Notes: a model not told the origin generated them from the letters alone. A DNA stretch of 37,090 nucleotides from Branchiostoma floridae (GCF_000003815.2 NW_023365793.1:99917-137006), one strand, 5' to 3'. Positions 20,508 to 32,572 are shown, counted from the stretch's first letter. Translations and numbers: made by a program.

Positions 20508-23500
20508 ATGGCTGGGTTACAATTGCAAACGTGTATGGTAGTATATCTCGCGGTGTTCTTTGCTGCGCCGTGTGGTTGCTTCTTTCCCAATCAGCTGAGT
20601 CTCCTGTCGTACTGGAACCCGGACGACTACTCTCATGAAGACATCACTAGGATCGGTATACTCAAAGCTGTGGCAAAGTTTCTAGAAGACAACCCTCCAT
20701 CAGGAACGGTTTTCACCCCAGGCCAGCTTCAGAACCTTGACCCACTCACTCCTACAAGTCTGTACAACACGTATTACGGAGGTACGGGCATTTCATATTT
20801 TGACGTCCACTGACTTATTCCGACAAGTCCTTACATCAAATATAATGATAATTGCAGGTACAGGTGAACGTCTTTTTGATTCTCAAACGGTTATGCATAG
20901 CAAGTCTTACAGAGGCATAAATGCAAGTGCATGTGCTTTGTTATTCAACTTACTCTTTACAGAAAATATTACATTAGAAGATGCATTTATATTCAACTTT
21001 ATACTATAGAGTGGGTCAGAGCGAATGATACTATCACAAAGGTCTGAATAAGAGTAATGACGTTTTATCAAATGAACCTATAAAAGTACTAGTAGACCTC
21101 ACATTCACAGAGGACCGTGTAAATGCGAAAACAAGACATATATATGTAGTTGCTTGAGACCACTACACGTGCTACTAAGGTCTACATAAATATGTGTCCT
21201 TCCTAATTACTAGTAAAAAATGGTTGACACACTAGTTTTATCTCTATTTTATCTCTAATTGTTAAGCACACTTGTTTGCATTTATTTACGTGTTGGGGTT
21301 ATTACTATTTTTAAAGCTATTACAGAAATGTGATAATGATTATAATGTGTTTTGACGACCCGCAAACTTGTCAATTTGAGAGCGATATCTGCATTTTAGG
21401 TAGCTAATCAATCGTTCACGGGATATTATGGATTTATCCATGATAATATAAGCACTGAAGTCTTTCGGATGTAGTGTTGATTATTGTAGCTATAATTTGT
21501 GAGCAAGAAATTAATGTTTGGCTTACTTTGCCAAATGTTCAAAATTATGTCGGATGTCAATGTGATCTTGTGCTTAAGGTTGTTGAAAAAGCGTCTGAAT
21601 TCGAATACCGTGCAGGCCCCGGGTGTTGTGTCAATGGTAGGGGCACTAAACATTATTCCATCATTCGAGCCAGGTGAGAGTAAGTCTAAAGCTTTTGTTG
21701 TTTTTTGGCGTCCTTTCTGATAGAGTGCATAAAGCCGGTGACCCGTGTACTTTATGGAAAGCCTGGTGACATCCTTATCTTAAACCCTGTTCAGACCGGG
21801 ATGGGGGCTTTTGAGAACAAAGGAAACAAAACCGTTGGTTGACAGGCATAGTAATTTCTACTCTTTAGCCCCGTCAAAGATTTCAGCTAGGCCTGCTAGC
21901 TCTGCCCTTTGGGAAAATTAAACTATAACTCTAGGAGATGCAAGGTATTTCTCCCAGCTTGCCACGAACACCAGTACCACATTGCATGCAATTAAAAACG
22001 TTGTCTTGCCAGTAACAGAAATTTATTTCTTTATTAAATATTTCTTCAACTAGAACAGCATAGTGTTTGAGAGCTCGTACAAGAAAAAGAGTAGTAATGT
22101 GCATGAATCGCTATTTTAGAATAAAACTCATTTACCGGACCCAGCCAACATCTCCGTTACAACATGTACACAGAGTTCCCCAATAGTTTCTTTTACCCCT
22201 GCGTGACAATAAGGTCGCACCAATGGCTTGGGTAGGGAAACCTACCAGGACAAGAAAACTATGCTCTTCCTCAAACTTTGTACGAAGTACTGGGAAGTCG
22301 TAAATAAAGACACTAAGAATAGAATGTGACAAGTATATCTGGATGAATTTGATGAAAGCAACTGCTGGGTTCTTGGTGGATATGTCCAACAGAGAAGATT
22401 GTCTGAAAAATCATGTTTGTGTCTTACACCAGGTTCATCAGGGGACTTGACGATTTGACGATATTTACCTTGGGGCTGGTGCAGACAGTGCTGACATTTT
22501 TAAGTCATTGACATTTTTTTCACCTAGGGGGAGAAGCATCGAATAGATTTACCTTTGTTAGTAAATACTAGTGCAGGAAATGAAGTCAGATGGTCAAGAT
22601 TTCATTTTTTTCTTGTACGTCCCTTCCGACAGCTTGCACCTACGGCAACCACGACGCTCAGTTGCCCCTAGTCATCAAGCAGCTTTTCTCTGACAGACAA
22701 AATTGGCTTAAAATGTACTAATTAGCGTTTCAGAGAGTCAAGATTCCAAACTTGGTGCCGCCGTCGCCTCTGCTAAGCGATTCCATGTTCGAACAAAGTA
22801 TACGAAGACAAAATGAGTAAATTGGTATCAATATAAATCCTGCGTGCAGCGGTACTTCCATCATTGACAACAGAATGCTTCACGGACCGCAAAGTAATAA
22901 GATGAAAGGATTTTTACTTGCGTGATCTTACGTAAAGTTAGTATACTAGTGGGGTGATGTTTATTTCATTTAGATCGTGAAGTGATATCAGGCAAGGTTA
23001 GTCTGATTACGGTTTGAGTGCGAGTGTAACAGCATCAAGCTCTGCATGTTTTGTATACATAATTATAAAAGGAAAAGGCTGCTGTCCATAGCACTTTTTG
23101 AGAGACGCCGATTCTAGAAAAGCCCTACCATAGGACTTAGGTGTGTGTGTTTATGTTTTTTACGCTCACGTCTTAAGATATGTCTTATTAAACAGTATTT
23201 ATGCCCGTCCCCCGTCCCTAATAGTAGTCCAGGTATGAAGTTGCGCGTCACAGCACTCGCAAAGGCCGTAGTTGTTATTCCGTGCACAACAGCAAGGCGG
23301 GAACTGTAGTGAATAGTATGGGAATACATTACGTTTGAGCCTGTATAAGTTTGATTACCATGCTTCTTCGCCCGGCGCCTTGATACTGTTACAAGCCTTG
23401 CCTTTGCCTCCTGAATTTGCGCCTGGATGCTGTTACAGGCCCTGCCTTTGCGTCGTATGTAGTTCCATGACCTCCGCTGCGGGTCAAATGAAAGTGTCTT

Positions 23501-26500
23501 TTCCTAGGAAAACGAGCCGGCAAATATATGCTCATTTCCAGGCATTTTATAGGTTGTACCCTGAACTTCAACATATTAAATTCGTGTAAATTGTTTCTTT
23601 ACCATGCTGTAAGTTTTAAGGCGTCGAATCAAACTTTGGGATCTCTAACAATGTAAATCCCCATAGGCGATAAACTGCGTACCGAGACCTTCAACCACAG
23701 TGCCAGGACGAGCAACAGCATGTTATTTGACTGATATGTCAGTAATTGAGGTCGGTTCACGTGAAATGTATCTATTTGTTACCGTCAGATCTGCCGTTGC
23801 CATGTTAACGGACTCCAAGACGGCCCCCGATATTTAACTATAGGACTTAGTGAGGCCATAATAAGCCCGCTCATTCCCAAACCCAGACCCAAATCACCCA
23901 GAACGTATCCGTTTAGAACAAAAATCCAACCAGAATAGTAAATCTGTCCAGATAATGAGACCAATTAGCGGCCCCTCAGATAGGCCATATTCGGGACTAA
24001 CACATGTGCTTCGACTTACGTGCCAAAGTGCAATATCTCGGTAACCACTTGAATGTCTTCACTAAGATTTGGTACAGTTCTCTACATTGGTTGGTTTTAT
24101 GGCATAAAGGAAAATAAAACTCAAGTTCAAGTTTTTAAAGGTCTTAGTATGCAGTATTTATGCACGAAAACAGTCCCCAATGTCACTTCGGGTATAAAGT
24201 AGTGCGCCACAGTAAAAAAATACAATACATTGTGATTCTCTGGGATTTTTCTCAGAAAAATCCAACATTATCCGATCTCAAGACTATTCTTTTAATCAGA
24301 CAATTAAAGAATCTGCAATAGCTGTGGTTTTGGATGCAATCAAAATAAACCATGTACACCATAACAAACAGAAGTATCAACAAATATTTCCGTGTACGAT
24401 CATTATGTGAAAGTTAGATAACTTCAAGGATGTAACAACAATGGACATCTTGAATTAATGTAGATTTTGGTAAAAACAGTATTGTAATCTGTCCCGGCTC
24501 TGTTTATATAGTTTTACTGTATAAAAACAATTATCTGGGTCACTAACTGTAGTGATCTTATTTTACCAGGGGGCAGCTGTACAAAGGCCATGACTGAAAC
24601 TTTTGCCACCTACACACATTATACTGCATGCAAAAATATAGAAATAGTAATTTCAGAGTCTGAAGTTGCAAAACAGTAGTATTAAAACAATTACCAGTGC
24701 ATCAGTAAAAAAGTACCATACCAAACTGCCTGTTCTGGGACTCACACAGGGTAGGTTGCGAGGGCCATATGCCAAATCCTGCAGGGAAGGTGTAAGTAAG
24801 GTCCGAGAACAAATGTTTCGCGTATGATGGTACATGACGTTACATGGTTAAGGGCTCTAAAGTGAAGAGGTTCGACGACTCAAAACCTATAGTAGGGTGA
24901 AGAAACAATTTACACGAATTTAGTTTGTTGCAGTTCAGGGTACAATCTACAAAGTAGCTGAAAGTGAGCAAAGATTTGCCTGCTCGTTTTTCTATAAACG
25001 CCACTATAATTTGACCCCCAGCCGCGGTGGTCATGAAACTGCATTCGACCCACACCTTAGGTAGTGCTGAAGAATGGCAATCGCACAGAATCCTTGCGTT
25101 TCGCTCATCGTAGTCCGTTATGAAGGGAGAGCAGTGGGCCCGCCAAATAACAAAAAAAACCGATGTGACACACTGGCTACGTCCAATGTACAATCGTTGG
25201 CAAGCCCACCAATGATAATATGTCAATTAGAGCAGATTCTGTCGATATCAGCTATAAGAGTAGCTTGGAAGTATTCATTGACTAGATTTACGCCGTCCAC
25301 GTAATACATCATGTCAATTTTAGGTAGGGCAAATCCGGGGGTGAAAACACTAGTGTTTTTGCTGCCCCTATAGATTCCCCCAGGTGATTTCACACAGATA
25401 AACACACCAGCTCGTACATAATAAAAACAAAACAGTCATATTGGAGGTGAACGTATCTCCAGGCAAGGTGCATATAACAGAATGTGCATTATTCTAATGG
25501 TTACCTTACTTGCATAATCAATACAGGCATTTAATAATTCTCGTGTGGTTAATGGTAAAGAGACTTCATATTGGGAGATAAAGGTTGCTTGAAGGCAGGC
25601 GAATACAATGAAATATGTACATAGATATGTCGAGACTCAAGTATGTCCAACAAGAGAATACAAAAGACCCAATCCTTCTAGACCGAATCAAGTCCAACTA
25701 TATCATTACCATGCAATGTCGATATTCATACTATGGTTGGAGTTATGTATTTGTGTTATTATATCATTCTGAAACTGCAGTTTATCAAGCAACTTCTAAA
25801 TTGTCATGTTAGTCCTTTTTTTGGGGGGGGGGGGTGAAATCAATAGAGGGGAATTGGGGGGCATAGTGATTTCGCCCGTGAGGGGCCCAGAGTGCTAGTT
25901 ATTTTGCCCTGGGGGGAGGGCGAGATCACGTGGGCGGAAGAGATCGCTGTGACACCAGTCTTAGTCAGATTTTGTATATGCGGCATTTGAATTATGACTA
26001 CGAATTCTCAACTGGCTGATGACCGCACTTGAGTAAATTTTTGCTGCATTGAGGTCAAGGTCACCTTACTGCAAAAAGATGGTCGCACCATACCATCCGT
26101 TTTAGTGTCGGTTTTGTAGATTTAAACTTCCTACGTAGCCTGCATGTTATATTTTAGCGGATTTACCATGTCCATATGATATATAATGTTGCATTTGATT
26201 GTATGATATATAATGTTGCATCTGATTTATGATATTTGATTTATGACTGCGAACTCTTAACTGTGTTGTTGCTTGTAAATTGTGGTGAAATCTTCAATAT
26301 CGTCTGCGTGTTTCTGTGTACTAGTATTTTTTTTTCAATTTGCCATGGTAAATACTTTTCTTTGCTTTGAAGTAAGGTATTGGCAGTGAAATTGCGATAC
26401 AGCAGATGCCTGGATTTGATAAATTTTCATTTCTATACAGCTGGGGGCCCCAAAGATAATTAAAACAGTTATAGGAGTGGTACGGCAATGCAGAAAATTA

Positions 26501-27626
26501 CAAAAACAGATTATACGGAGTAGATTGAGCACGTTCATTAATGACGATATATAGGTAGTTGTAATAAGATATATCACAAGGAAGGCGCATCTTCTTGGTG
26601 CTCTTAAAAGATTAATAGTGAACTGCAATTTTCTAACCTACGTTTTTGTTACATTTAAACAGAAACAACTTCGGCCGGAAAACTTCACAATGCCATGACG
26701 GAAATCACAGATGCTAACAGCAGACTTGAGAATGACTACTTATCCACCGCTCTTTACCACATGAGTGGAGAGGAGATCCAGCAAGGTACATAGGACCTGG
26801 CCTTTGCTTTTTACTACATGTACCTGCGTACAAAGGCTAGGGGTATTCAATTTGATTCAAAAATGAATACTGGTTTGTTTTAAAATTCTAAGTTAATCTT
26901 TGTTGTAAAGAGGAAAACAACCTCTGTTTCTATAAGGCCATGGAACATGAATTATGCGTAAGGAAACAGCTTGCTGTTCACCTTTACACAAAAGTGTTTC
27001 TGTTTGACAACAAAATACACTTTCTAATGACAATGTAACTAACACATAAAACCGTCTCTTTCTCTCTCACTTTAACACTAACCATTTTGTTCATTAGCAA
27101 TGCCAAATACCGGTTGCATTATTGCATTGTCCAGGAAACAACAAACTCATAGCTCATAGAACCTCAATTCTAAGTATCCTGCGGGCGGATTCAACAAACT
27201 ACCAGACTGCAAGGACAAAGATCGGCGAGTACCTACACATACTGCAGGACTTTTACAGCAACACTAACTGGGTGGAACTTGAGGGAGACGTTCCTTATGA
27301 AGACCTCGGTATGATTTTGTTTCTATAAAGATAATGTTGAAAAAAGTGGAATGTTTTCTTTTTTGTTTCAATGTGCAAAAAAAAATAAAATAAAATAAAA
27401 AGTGCATGCCATTTCTTTAGTAACCCCCCAAAAACGCAGTATAATGTACTTTTCACTTTTATATTATAGCATATAGTCCTAGGAACAACTTTCTTTCGGA
27501 TTGTACAATTTTAATTAAGGCAATTCTTTTATCATTTTCCTATTCAGGTCTTCCTAACAGACCTTTTCGTCCTGTGGCGTCTTCTGTAATACCAACATGT
27601 CAGAGCTGCCCAGCAGACTTACTAGG
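20508..27626 (+). CDS. VWA7-like secreted protein, 5' part (4 exons seen, incomplete)
   Basis: Predicted exons: 20508-20781, 26663-26785, 27135-27308, 27548-27626 (leaving in phases 1, 1, 1, 2); 216 residues are visible. Residues 1-24 are a signal peptide, followed by FFPNQLSLLSYW, SHEDITRIGILKAVAKFL, ENDYLSTALYHM, LHILQDFYSNTNWVEL and IPTCQSCPADLLG. This is the conserved N-terminal region of von Willebrand factor A domain-containing protein 7. Its His and Asp residues (His43, His140, His167, Asp171 in H-x3-D) resemble the metal ligands of Het-C/zinc-phospholipase-like folds; this is inference. The start is the first Met after which a signal peptide fits. The parts expected next, a glycine-rich KCSHGG-type segment and the VWA domain, are not found in the remaining 9.4 kb. 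The gene is either interrupted by a very long intron or a 5' fragment. Confidence 0.78.
23170..24215. repeat. Diverged direct repeat pair (23170-23250 and 24141-24215)
   Basis: Both copies contain GTCTTA, CAGTATTTATGC, GGTAT(G/A)AAGT and GCG(T/C)CACAG in the same order and orientation. They flank repeat copy A and suggest that the region was built by duplication of one dispersed family. Confidence 0.5.
23464..23650 (+). repeat. Dispersed repeat, copy A (inverted relative to 24840-25050)
   Basis: Aligns along its length with the reverse complement of 24840-25050; shared blocks include AAAACGAGC, GGCAAAT, TTGTACCCTGAACT and AAATTCGTGTAAATTG. The translations of the two copies diverge more than the DNA does, so it is not conserved coding sequence. 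Confidence 0.65.
24243..24263. repeat. 21-bp near-perfect palindrome
   Basis: Arms GGATTTTTCT and AGAAAAATCC, 10 bp each, are separated by a single C. It could form a tight hairpin; no function is known. Confidence 0.7.
24840..25050 (-). repeat. Dispersed repeat, copy B
   Basis: Reverse-complement partner of 23464-23650, about 1.2 kb away. Together they give a long imperfect inverted repeat inside the VWA7-like intron. The element class is unknown; no transposase motif is seen. Confidence 0.65.
25815..25935. repeat. G-rich low-complexity tract
   Basis: Contains a G13-14 homopolymer followed by several GGGG/GGGGGG runs on the + strand, a pattern able to form G-quadruplexes. It is within intron 1 of the VWA7-like gene. 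Confidence 0.7.
27377..27401. repeat. (TAAAA)n microsatellite
   Basis: Short A-rich pentamer repeat in intron 3 of the VWA7-like gene. Confidence 0.7.
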
Positions 27627-28283
27627 GTAAGTGAAGATATATCTTATGGAAATAAAACTTCTTTCAAACACTGACATAAGCTATAACTTGATTTACATCC
27701 CCAGTCCCATTATTCGGCAGAGAAGGCAGTTTTTTTCAAGAATTCTATGTGAGCATATCTTCAAGCGCCTGTATTTACTTTCCATATAATGTTATGTTTT
27801 ATAAGGGGTTTTGTCTTAGTTTGTGGTATTTAACAATGAGTTAAAAGCCACGGATGGACTGATTCCACACCGAAAATAATTAATATTCTTAGGCCGATTC
27901 AATTTTTTCCTATTTTATACATAGAAGTAGCAAAAACAAATCTTATTTCATAATGTTTGCAATACAAAATGTTCACCTGTAATGTATCAATGATAGCTAT
28001 AACTCATAAAATAGTATCTTTTGTGTCTAGTCCAGCTTCGAATATGTGGAAGTTTTGGGTTAATGTAGTACGATTAGCTTACAATAGAGGGCATTTTCGT
28101 GTACATTAACGGCCTTCAAAGGACAGGTTCGTTATGCCTCTAGCGGTTTTGTAAGTTACAGCAGCGTTCAGATATTTGCATGTCATATGGAATCCTTATA
28201 AATTCAGACTACTACGTACATACAGATAACGTTATAAACAAATATCGACCCGCGATCCCAAATACTTACAACAACAATATTAA

Positions 28284-29256
28284 CCCTCAAACCACCGTAG
28301 CTTTTTTGCGACGTAGATTACCGTATGGGGTCAAAACTGACCCCAAAACATTTTGTACAAATACAGTTTTTTGTGTGACACTTTTTGTGATTTTTATATA
28401 TGTTTAGTTTCACTAATCTATGTGGAACAGTCTGACATGATTAGGTGAGAATATTTCTAGCTCATTATCATAATTTATGCAAAAGATCATGATGACCACA
28501 TTTTGCACCAATGCTATTCAGACCGGGAAGGAGATTTTTGATGACAACTTCAATGCCGTATAACGTCTGAATGGCTCATGCTAGGGCCACCAAACTTGGT
28601 AACTTTTTAGAAAATGTTAAAAGCAAAAATTTTCAGTGAACATAGTATGTTCATCATTTTTCATGTTGCCATGGCAACGAAATTCTGACAGACATATCTA
28701 TTACTAATTATTATTATTATTAAGTTTTCTAATTTTGTATTAAACATTTAAGTTTTAAGGTTTTCTTAGCAGATATCAGTTGTTTATCACATCTGATGAA
28801 ATTCAACGTAAATTTCATACCTCAATATTCATGATTTATGCTAATTTAATGACGTCATCAGGCAAAATCCAAGATGGCGGCCGAGATTACCTAAAGGACG
28901 TCATAATGTCGTCATATAACATGATATTTGCACAAAAGCTGTTACAATAATTTTGGCTTACATGTACATCATTCTCTAAAAATTTCGTGATTCTAAGATA
29001 AGTAGTTTAGGTGTAGGTCGGAAAAGTTTGTTTAAAAAAATGCTGGGGTCAGTTTTGACCCCACTGGACCATACATAAACTTTCTAAGATAACTTAATCA
29101 ATAATGAGCCAATCTCGTTGAAAACTTATAAGAAGTTATAGGACATATATACAAACAAACTCATGGGAGGAAATTTGTTTTCGACCACAAATGCCATGAC
29201 GGCACACATCGATATACGCCTGGGGTCAGTTTTGACCCCATACGGTGGTTTGAGGG
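28284..29256. mobile_element. Non-autonomous piggyBac-like element with TTAA duplication
   Basis: The ends are a perfect 16-bp terminal inverted repeat: CCCTCAAACCACCGTA at 28284-28299 and its reverse complement at 29241-29256. Both are flanked directly by TTAA (28280-28283 and 29257-29260), the target duplicated by piggyBac transposases. Just inside each end is a self-complementary motif, GGGGTCAAAACTGACCCC (28327-28344) and GGGGTCAGTTTTGACCCC (29223-29240), with a third copy at 29045-29062. The 973-bp body has no transposase ORF, so the element would need a transposase in trans. It also contains a CAAGATGGCGGCC site near 28870. Confidence 0.8.
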
Positions 29257-30904
29257 TTAATGGCGTATAGTACAAGTAGAATCAGGACATGGGGACATTT
29301 AAGCAGTTGAGTAGGCGAACCATGTACAGAATGGCACTAGTCCTATAACATTCAGCTCTACACTTAGGAATGTCCAGCTTGTGAGCGGAGCGGGTTTGTC
29401 GGCGGCTGATGTTTATCCTTGTGGGTGGTAGAAGATGGCGGTGCTGTTGTGACACTAGGAGTAATTTGGCAAACTTGAGAGTCAGAGTTGACCGTTTGGA
29501 ATGAAGAGATGGCAGGCCGAGCTGTGCACACGCGTCTGAATAGCCGGCGTACTCGCGTCCCATGATGATCCGTGCCGCTCTGCGCTGGATACGTTCTATC
29601 TTGTTACTCAGCTGTGTGGTTAACCCTGGGTGCCAGACGGGGTCACGGGGCGAATATAGGAAGTGTATACAGTAACCAGGTCTTCCTTAAAAATGTGTAA
29701 AGGTTTCAGTCTGCGTAGAAGAAATATGCGCTGGCTTGCTTTGTTGTAGGTGTTGTCAACGTGTGTGTTCCATTTAAGGTCTGACGGTAAGTAGAGACCG
29801 AGGATCATCATGACTCCTACTTCCTTTAGAGCAACGTTATTTATCGTGAGTGAGGTAGGGGTGTGTGGGATCATGGACATGGAAAACCATAAATTTACCC
29901 GGATGGAGGATCATCTGGCTTTCATGGGACCATGTGGTCACGTCAGTTAGGTCCTGTTGGATACTCGGAGGTTGTGATGAGTTTCTCGTTTCCAGGAAGT
30001 TCAAGTCGTCTACAAACCTCCATCTCTTGGATAGGGCTTGCCGTGCTGCACTGTTTATATAAACAATGAATATGATGGGGCTAAGAATCGTTCCTTGTGG
30101 TAGGCCGCAGGTTACAGAAATGGACTCAGAAAGGGCTTCGTGGTAACGGACCATCTGTTTTCTGTTCTTGAGGAAGTCTGAAATCCATTTGACTAGAGAT
30201 GGCCGTAGTCCCAACTCAATCAGTCGGCGAATAGCTAAGGTGTGACTCACACTGTCGAAGGCTTTACTGTAATCTGTGGACACCCTGCAGCTCAGGGTAC
30301 CAGGTCTGTCGGAGGCCTTGAATAAGTCGTTTGTAAGGTCTAACAGACAATGGGTGGTGGATCGACTCTTCAGGCAGCCGAATTGCTGGGGGTCGATTTC
30401 AGATTTAATGTCCGACAATACCCATTGACTGATGAAGCTTTCGGCAATTTTGTCTAACAAAGACTTCAGTGAAATAGGTCGCAGTTCTTTGACCGAGGGA
30501 GGTTTCGTATTAGGCACTGGTACCACAACGGCGCGTTTCCACTCTTCAGGTACGGTACCCTGATGGAGGGAGGCGTTCAGGATATCTGCAAGAGGCGTGC
30601 TCAGTTCACATGCAAATTCTTTGATAAGTTTCCCTGGGGTACCATCAGGCCCTGCGGCCTTTTTCGTTTTCACTTTCAAAAGTTTGTCGTAAACCTTCCA
30701 TGGTTCTACCGATGACGTTTGCCTGAAAAGTGATTGTGTTGTGATCACTCGTAGACAACGGGTCCGAGACTCTTGGTTCTGAGTATTGGGCGCTAAAGTT
30801 TGATATGAGGCTGAGAGGGGAGGGGGGTCATCTGTCCCACAAAGAGCCTGTCCTACCCTCTGTAAACTGTACACAACGTTAAAATCGTGTAATGTCAACA
30901 TCAT
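29257..30904 (-). pseudogene. 5'-truncated LINE reverse transcriptase, frameshifted
   Basis: Read from right to left, the largest frame (about 355 codons from 30904) contains an RT domain: KKAAGPDGTPGKLIKEF, ELRPISL, the motif A block STDYSKAFDSVSH, the CGLPQGTILSP block and the FVDDL catalytic box, which is intact. A frameshift near 29865 moves the reading into the next frame (SLTINNVALKEVGVMM, LKWNTHVDN). A second shift with a small deletion near 29640 leads to VWHPGLTTQLSNKIERIQRR and the C-terminus ending NVPMS. This order is typical of CR1/jockey/RTEX-type non-LTR elements. The endonuclease region is absent; the left (5') border of the element coincides with a CA microsatellite. It cannot encode a functional protein as it stands. 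Confidence 0.88.
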
Positions 30905-30921
30905 TTATCAGTTTACATTAT

Positions 30922-30924
<3 letters not shown>

Positions 30925-30977
<53 letters not shown>
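30925..30977. repeat. (CA)n microsatellite
   Basis: About 25 CA units immediately beside the truncated 5' end of the minus-strand LINE. Confidence 0.95.
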
Positions 30978-30978
<1 letters not shown>

Positions 30979-31124
30979 CACAAACACAGACATAAAATAT
31001 TTGACATGCTTCAACTTCCCACTGCCTTGTTATTTGTATTTTGTATGCATCGTAAGCAGGCGATGCACGCAAGCGTCACTCGTCCTCCGGTCCCAACAAG
31101 AGGCACATGCATAGTAGAAATCTA

Positions 31125-31745
31125 AACTGACACCGTAGCATAGTACAGTGTCTCTTCAGTCACATGCGTACAGAGGCCTCTTTACTGACATAATCATAGT
31201 ACAATGTCTCTACTGACACAGGCGTAGTGCAGTGTCTTTACTGACGCAGGCATAGCATAGTGTCTCTACTGACACAGGCATAGTACAGTGACTTCACTGA
31301 CACAGGCGTAGTACAGTGTCTCTACTGATAAAGGCGTAATACAGTGTCTCTACTGACACAATCATAGTACAGTGTCTCTACTGACAAAGGCATAGTACAG
31401 TGTCTTTACTGATACAGGCATAGTGCAGTGTCTTTACTGATACAGGCGTAGTACAGGGAATCTACTGACACAATCATAGTACAGTGACTCTACTGACACA
31501 TGTACAGTAAAGTGTCTCTACTGATACAGGCGTAGTACAGTGTGTCTACTGCTACATGCGTAGTGCAGTGTCTCTACTGACACAGGCATCGTAGGGTGTC
31601 TCTACTAACACAGACTTAGTACAGTGTTTCTATTAATACAGGCGTAGTACAGTGTTTCTATTGATACAGGCGTAATACAGTGTCTCTATCAATACAGGCG
31701 TAGAATATGTGCTATTTAATGTATCCATCGTACAGTGTCTCTACA
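31125..31745. repeat. 28-bp minisatellite, about 22 diverged copies
   Basis: The unit is close to CAGTGTCTCTACTGACACAG plus GCGTAGTA, period 28 bp. Copies differ by substitutions and small indels. The array is head to tail with no unique spacers, so it is not a CRISPR. Its last units contain a fragment (AATATGTGCTATTTAATG) that belongs to the neighbouring 243-bp repeat. Confidence 0.9.
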
Positions 31746-32313
31746 GCAGCGATTTAAGGGGTCAATTTCCGGACAAATCTGAACATTGACACATCACTGG
31801 GCATGTCACGTATTCGGACCATTTTCTGACTACTTGTCGACACCTTACATATCCGGAAATATTCTGACTCAGAAATTACTTTCCTGCAAATCCGGAAAAT
31901 CGGGTCTTCCGGATACTGCTCAGGTGCGTTTCGTAACTCCGAATATGTGCTATTTAATGTATCCGGAGATATCTGTTGTCAAGATACAGCAGCGATTTAA
32001 GGGGTCAATTTCCGGACAAATCTGAACATTGACACATCACTGGGCATGTCACGTATTCGGACCATTTTCTGACTACTTGTCGACACCTTACATATCCGGA
32101 AATATTCTGACTCAGAAATTACTTTCCTGCAAATCCGGAAAATCAGGTCTTCCGGATACTGCTCAGGTGCGTTTCGTAACTCCGAATATGTGCTATTTAA
32201 TGTATCCGGAGATATCTGTTGTCAAGATACAGCAGCGATTTAAGGGGTCAATTTCCGGACAAATCTGAACATTGACACATCACACTGTTGTTAAGATACA
32301 GCAGCGATTTATG
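31744..32313. repeat. 243-bp tandem repeat, two full copies plus a partial
   Basis: CAGCAGCGATTTAAGGGGTC begins at 31744, 31987 and 32230, so the period is exactly 243 bp. I see one substitution between the two full copies (ATCGGG versus ATCAGG). A third copy stops after about 50 bp, and CAGCAGCGATTTA recurs once more near 32300. The unit carries about five TCCGGA hexamers. Each copy has the same 79-codon open frame, which is a consequence of the duplication and not evidence for a gene. Confidence 0.92.
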
Positions 32314-32572
32314 TTCTATCGATAATGTATTGACTCTGGAAATGTGTGCCCAGAGAATGACTTCTGACTTTTCCGAACACGTGCCATGTGCGTTTTCGTA
32401 GTCCAAATACTATTTCAGTCTCTTTAGGCCTCATATCCGGGAATACCAAACCTCCGTATGCTAAATGTACTATGCAATACATTTTCGTAAGCATTCCGGA
32501 AATGTCGCTCCGCATATTAAATCAAATGCCTCTGCTAGCTCTACAAGTAAAAGGCATCCTGAAATATTCTAC

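Larger units (their letters stand above)
20782..26662. other. Repeat-rich 5.9-kb first intron of the VWA7-like gene
   Basis: No convincing additional exon is seen; exon 1 joins exon 2 in phase and reads continuously with the family. The intron holds related repeats at 23170-23250, 23464-23650, 24141-24215 and 24840-25050, a small palindrome at 24243-24263, a G-rich tract near 25820-25930 and a short direct repeat near 26170-26225. Confidence 0.5.

Noticed and set aside
21474-21720. Possible extra exon in the VWA7-like first intron ending at a good GTGAGA donor
   Set aside because: Its acceptor is weak, no frame matches the family, and exons 1 and 2 already join without missing sequence.
24653-25405. 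Series of minus-strand open frames suggesting a transposase
   Set aside because: The related copy at 23464-23650 does not keep the protein sequence although the DNA is similar, and no catalytic motif is seen.
31125-31745. Regular 28-bp repeat suggestive of a CRISPR array
   Set aside because: Units are contiguous without unique spacers, diverge along the array and sit in an intron-bearing eukaryotic genome.
31786-32268. Two identical tandem 79-codon open frames
   Set aside because: They are the same part of the 243-bp tandem repeat; duplication copies the open frame. No start context, splice support or known motif.
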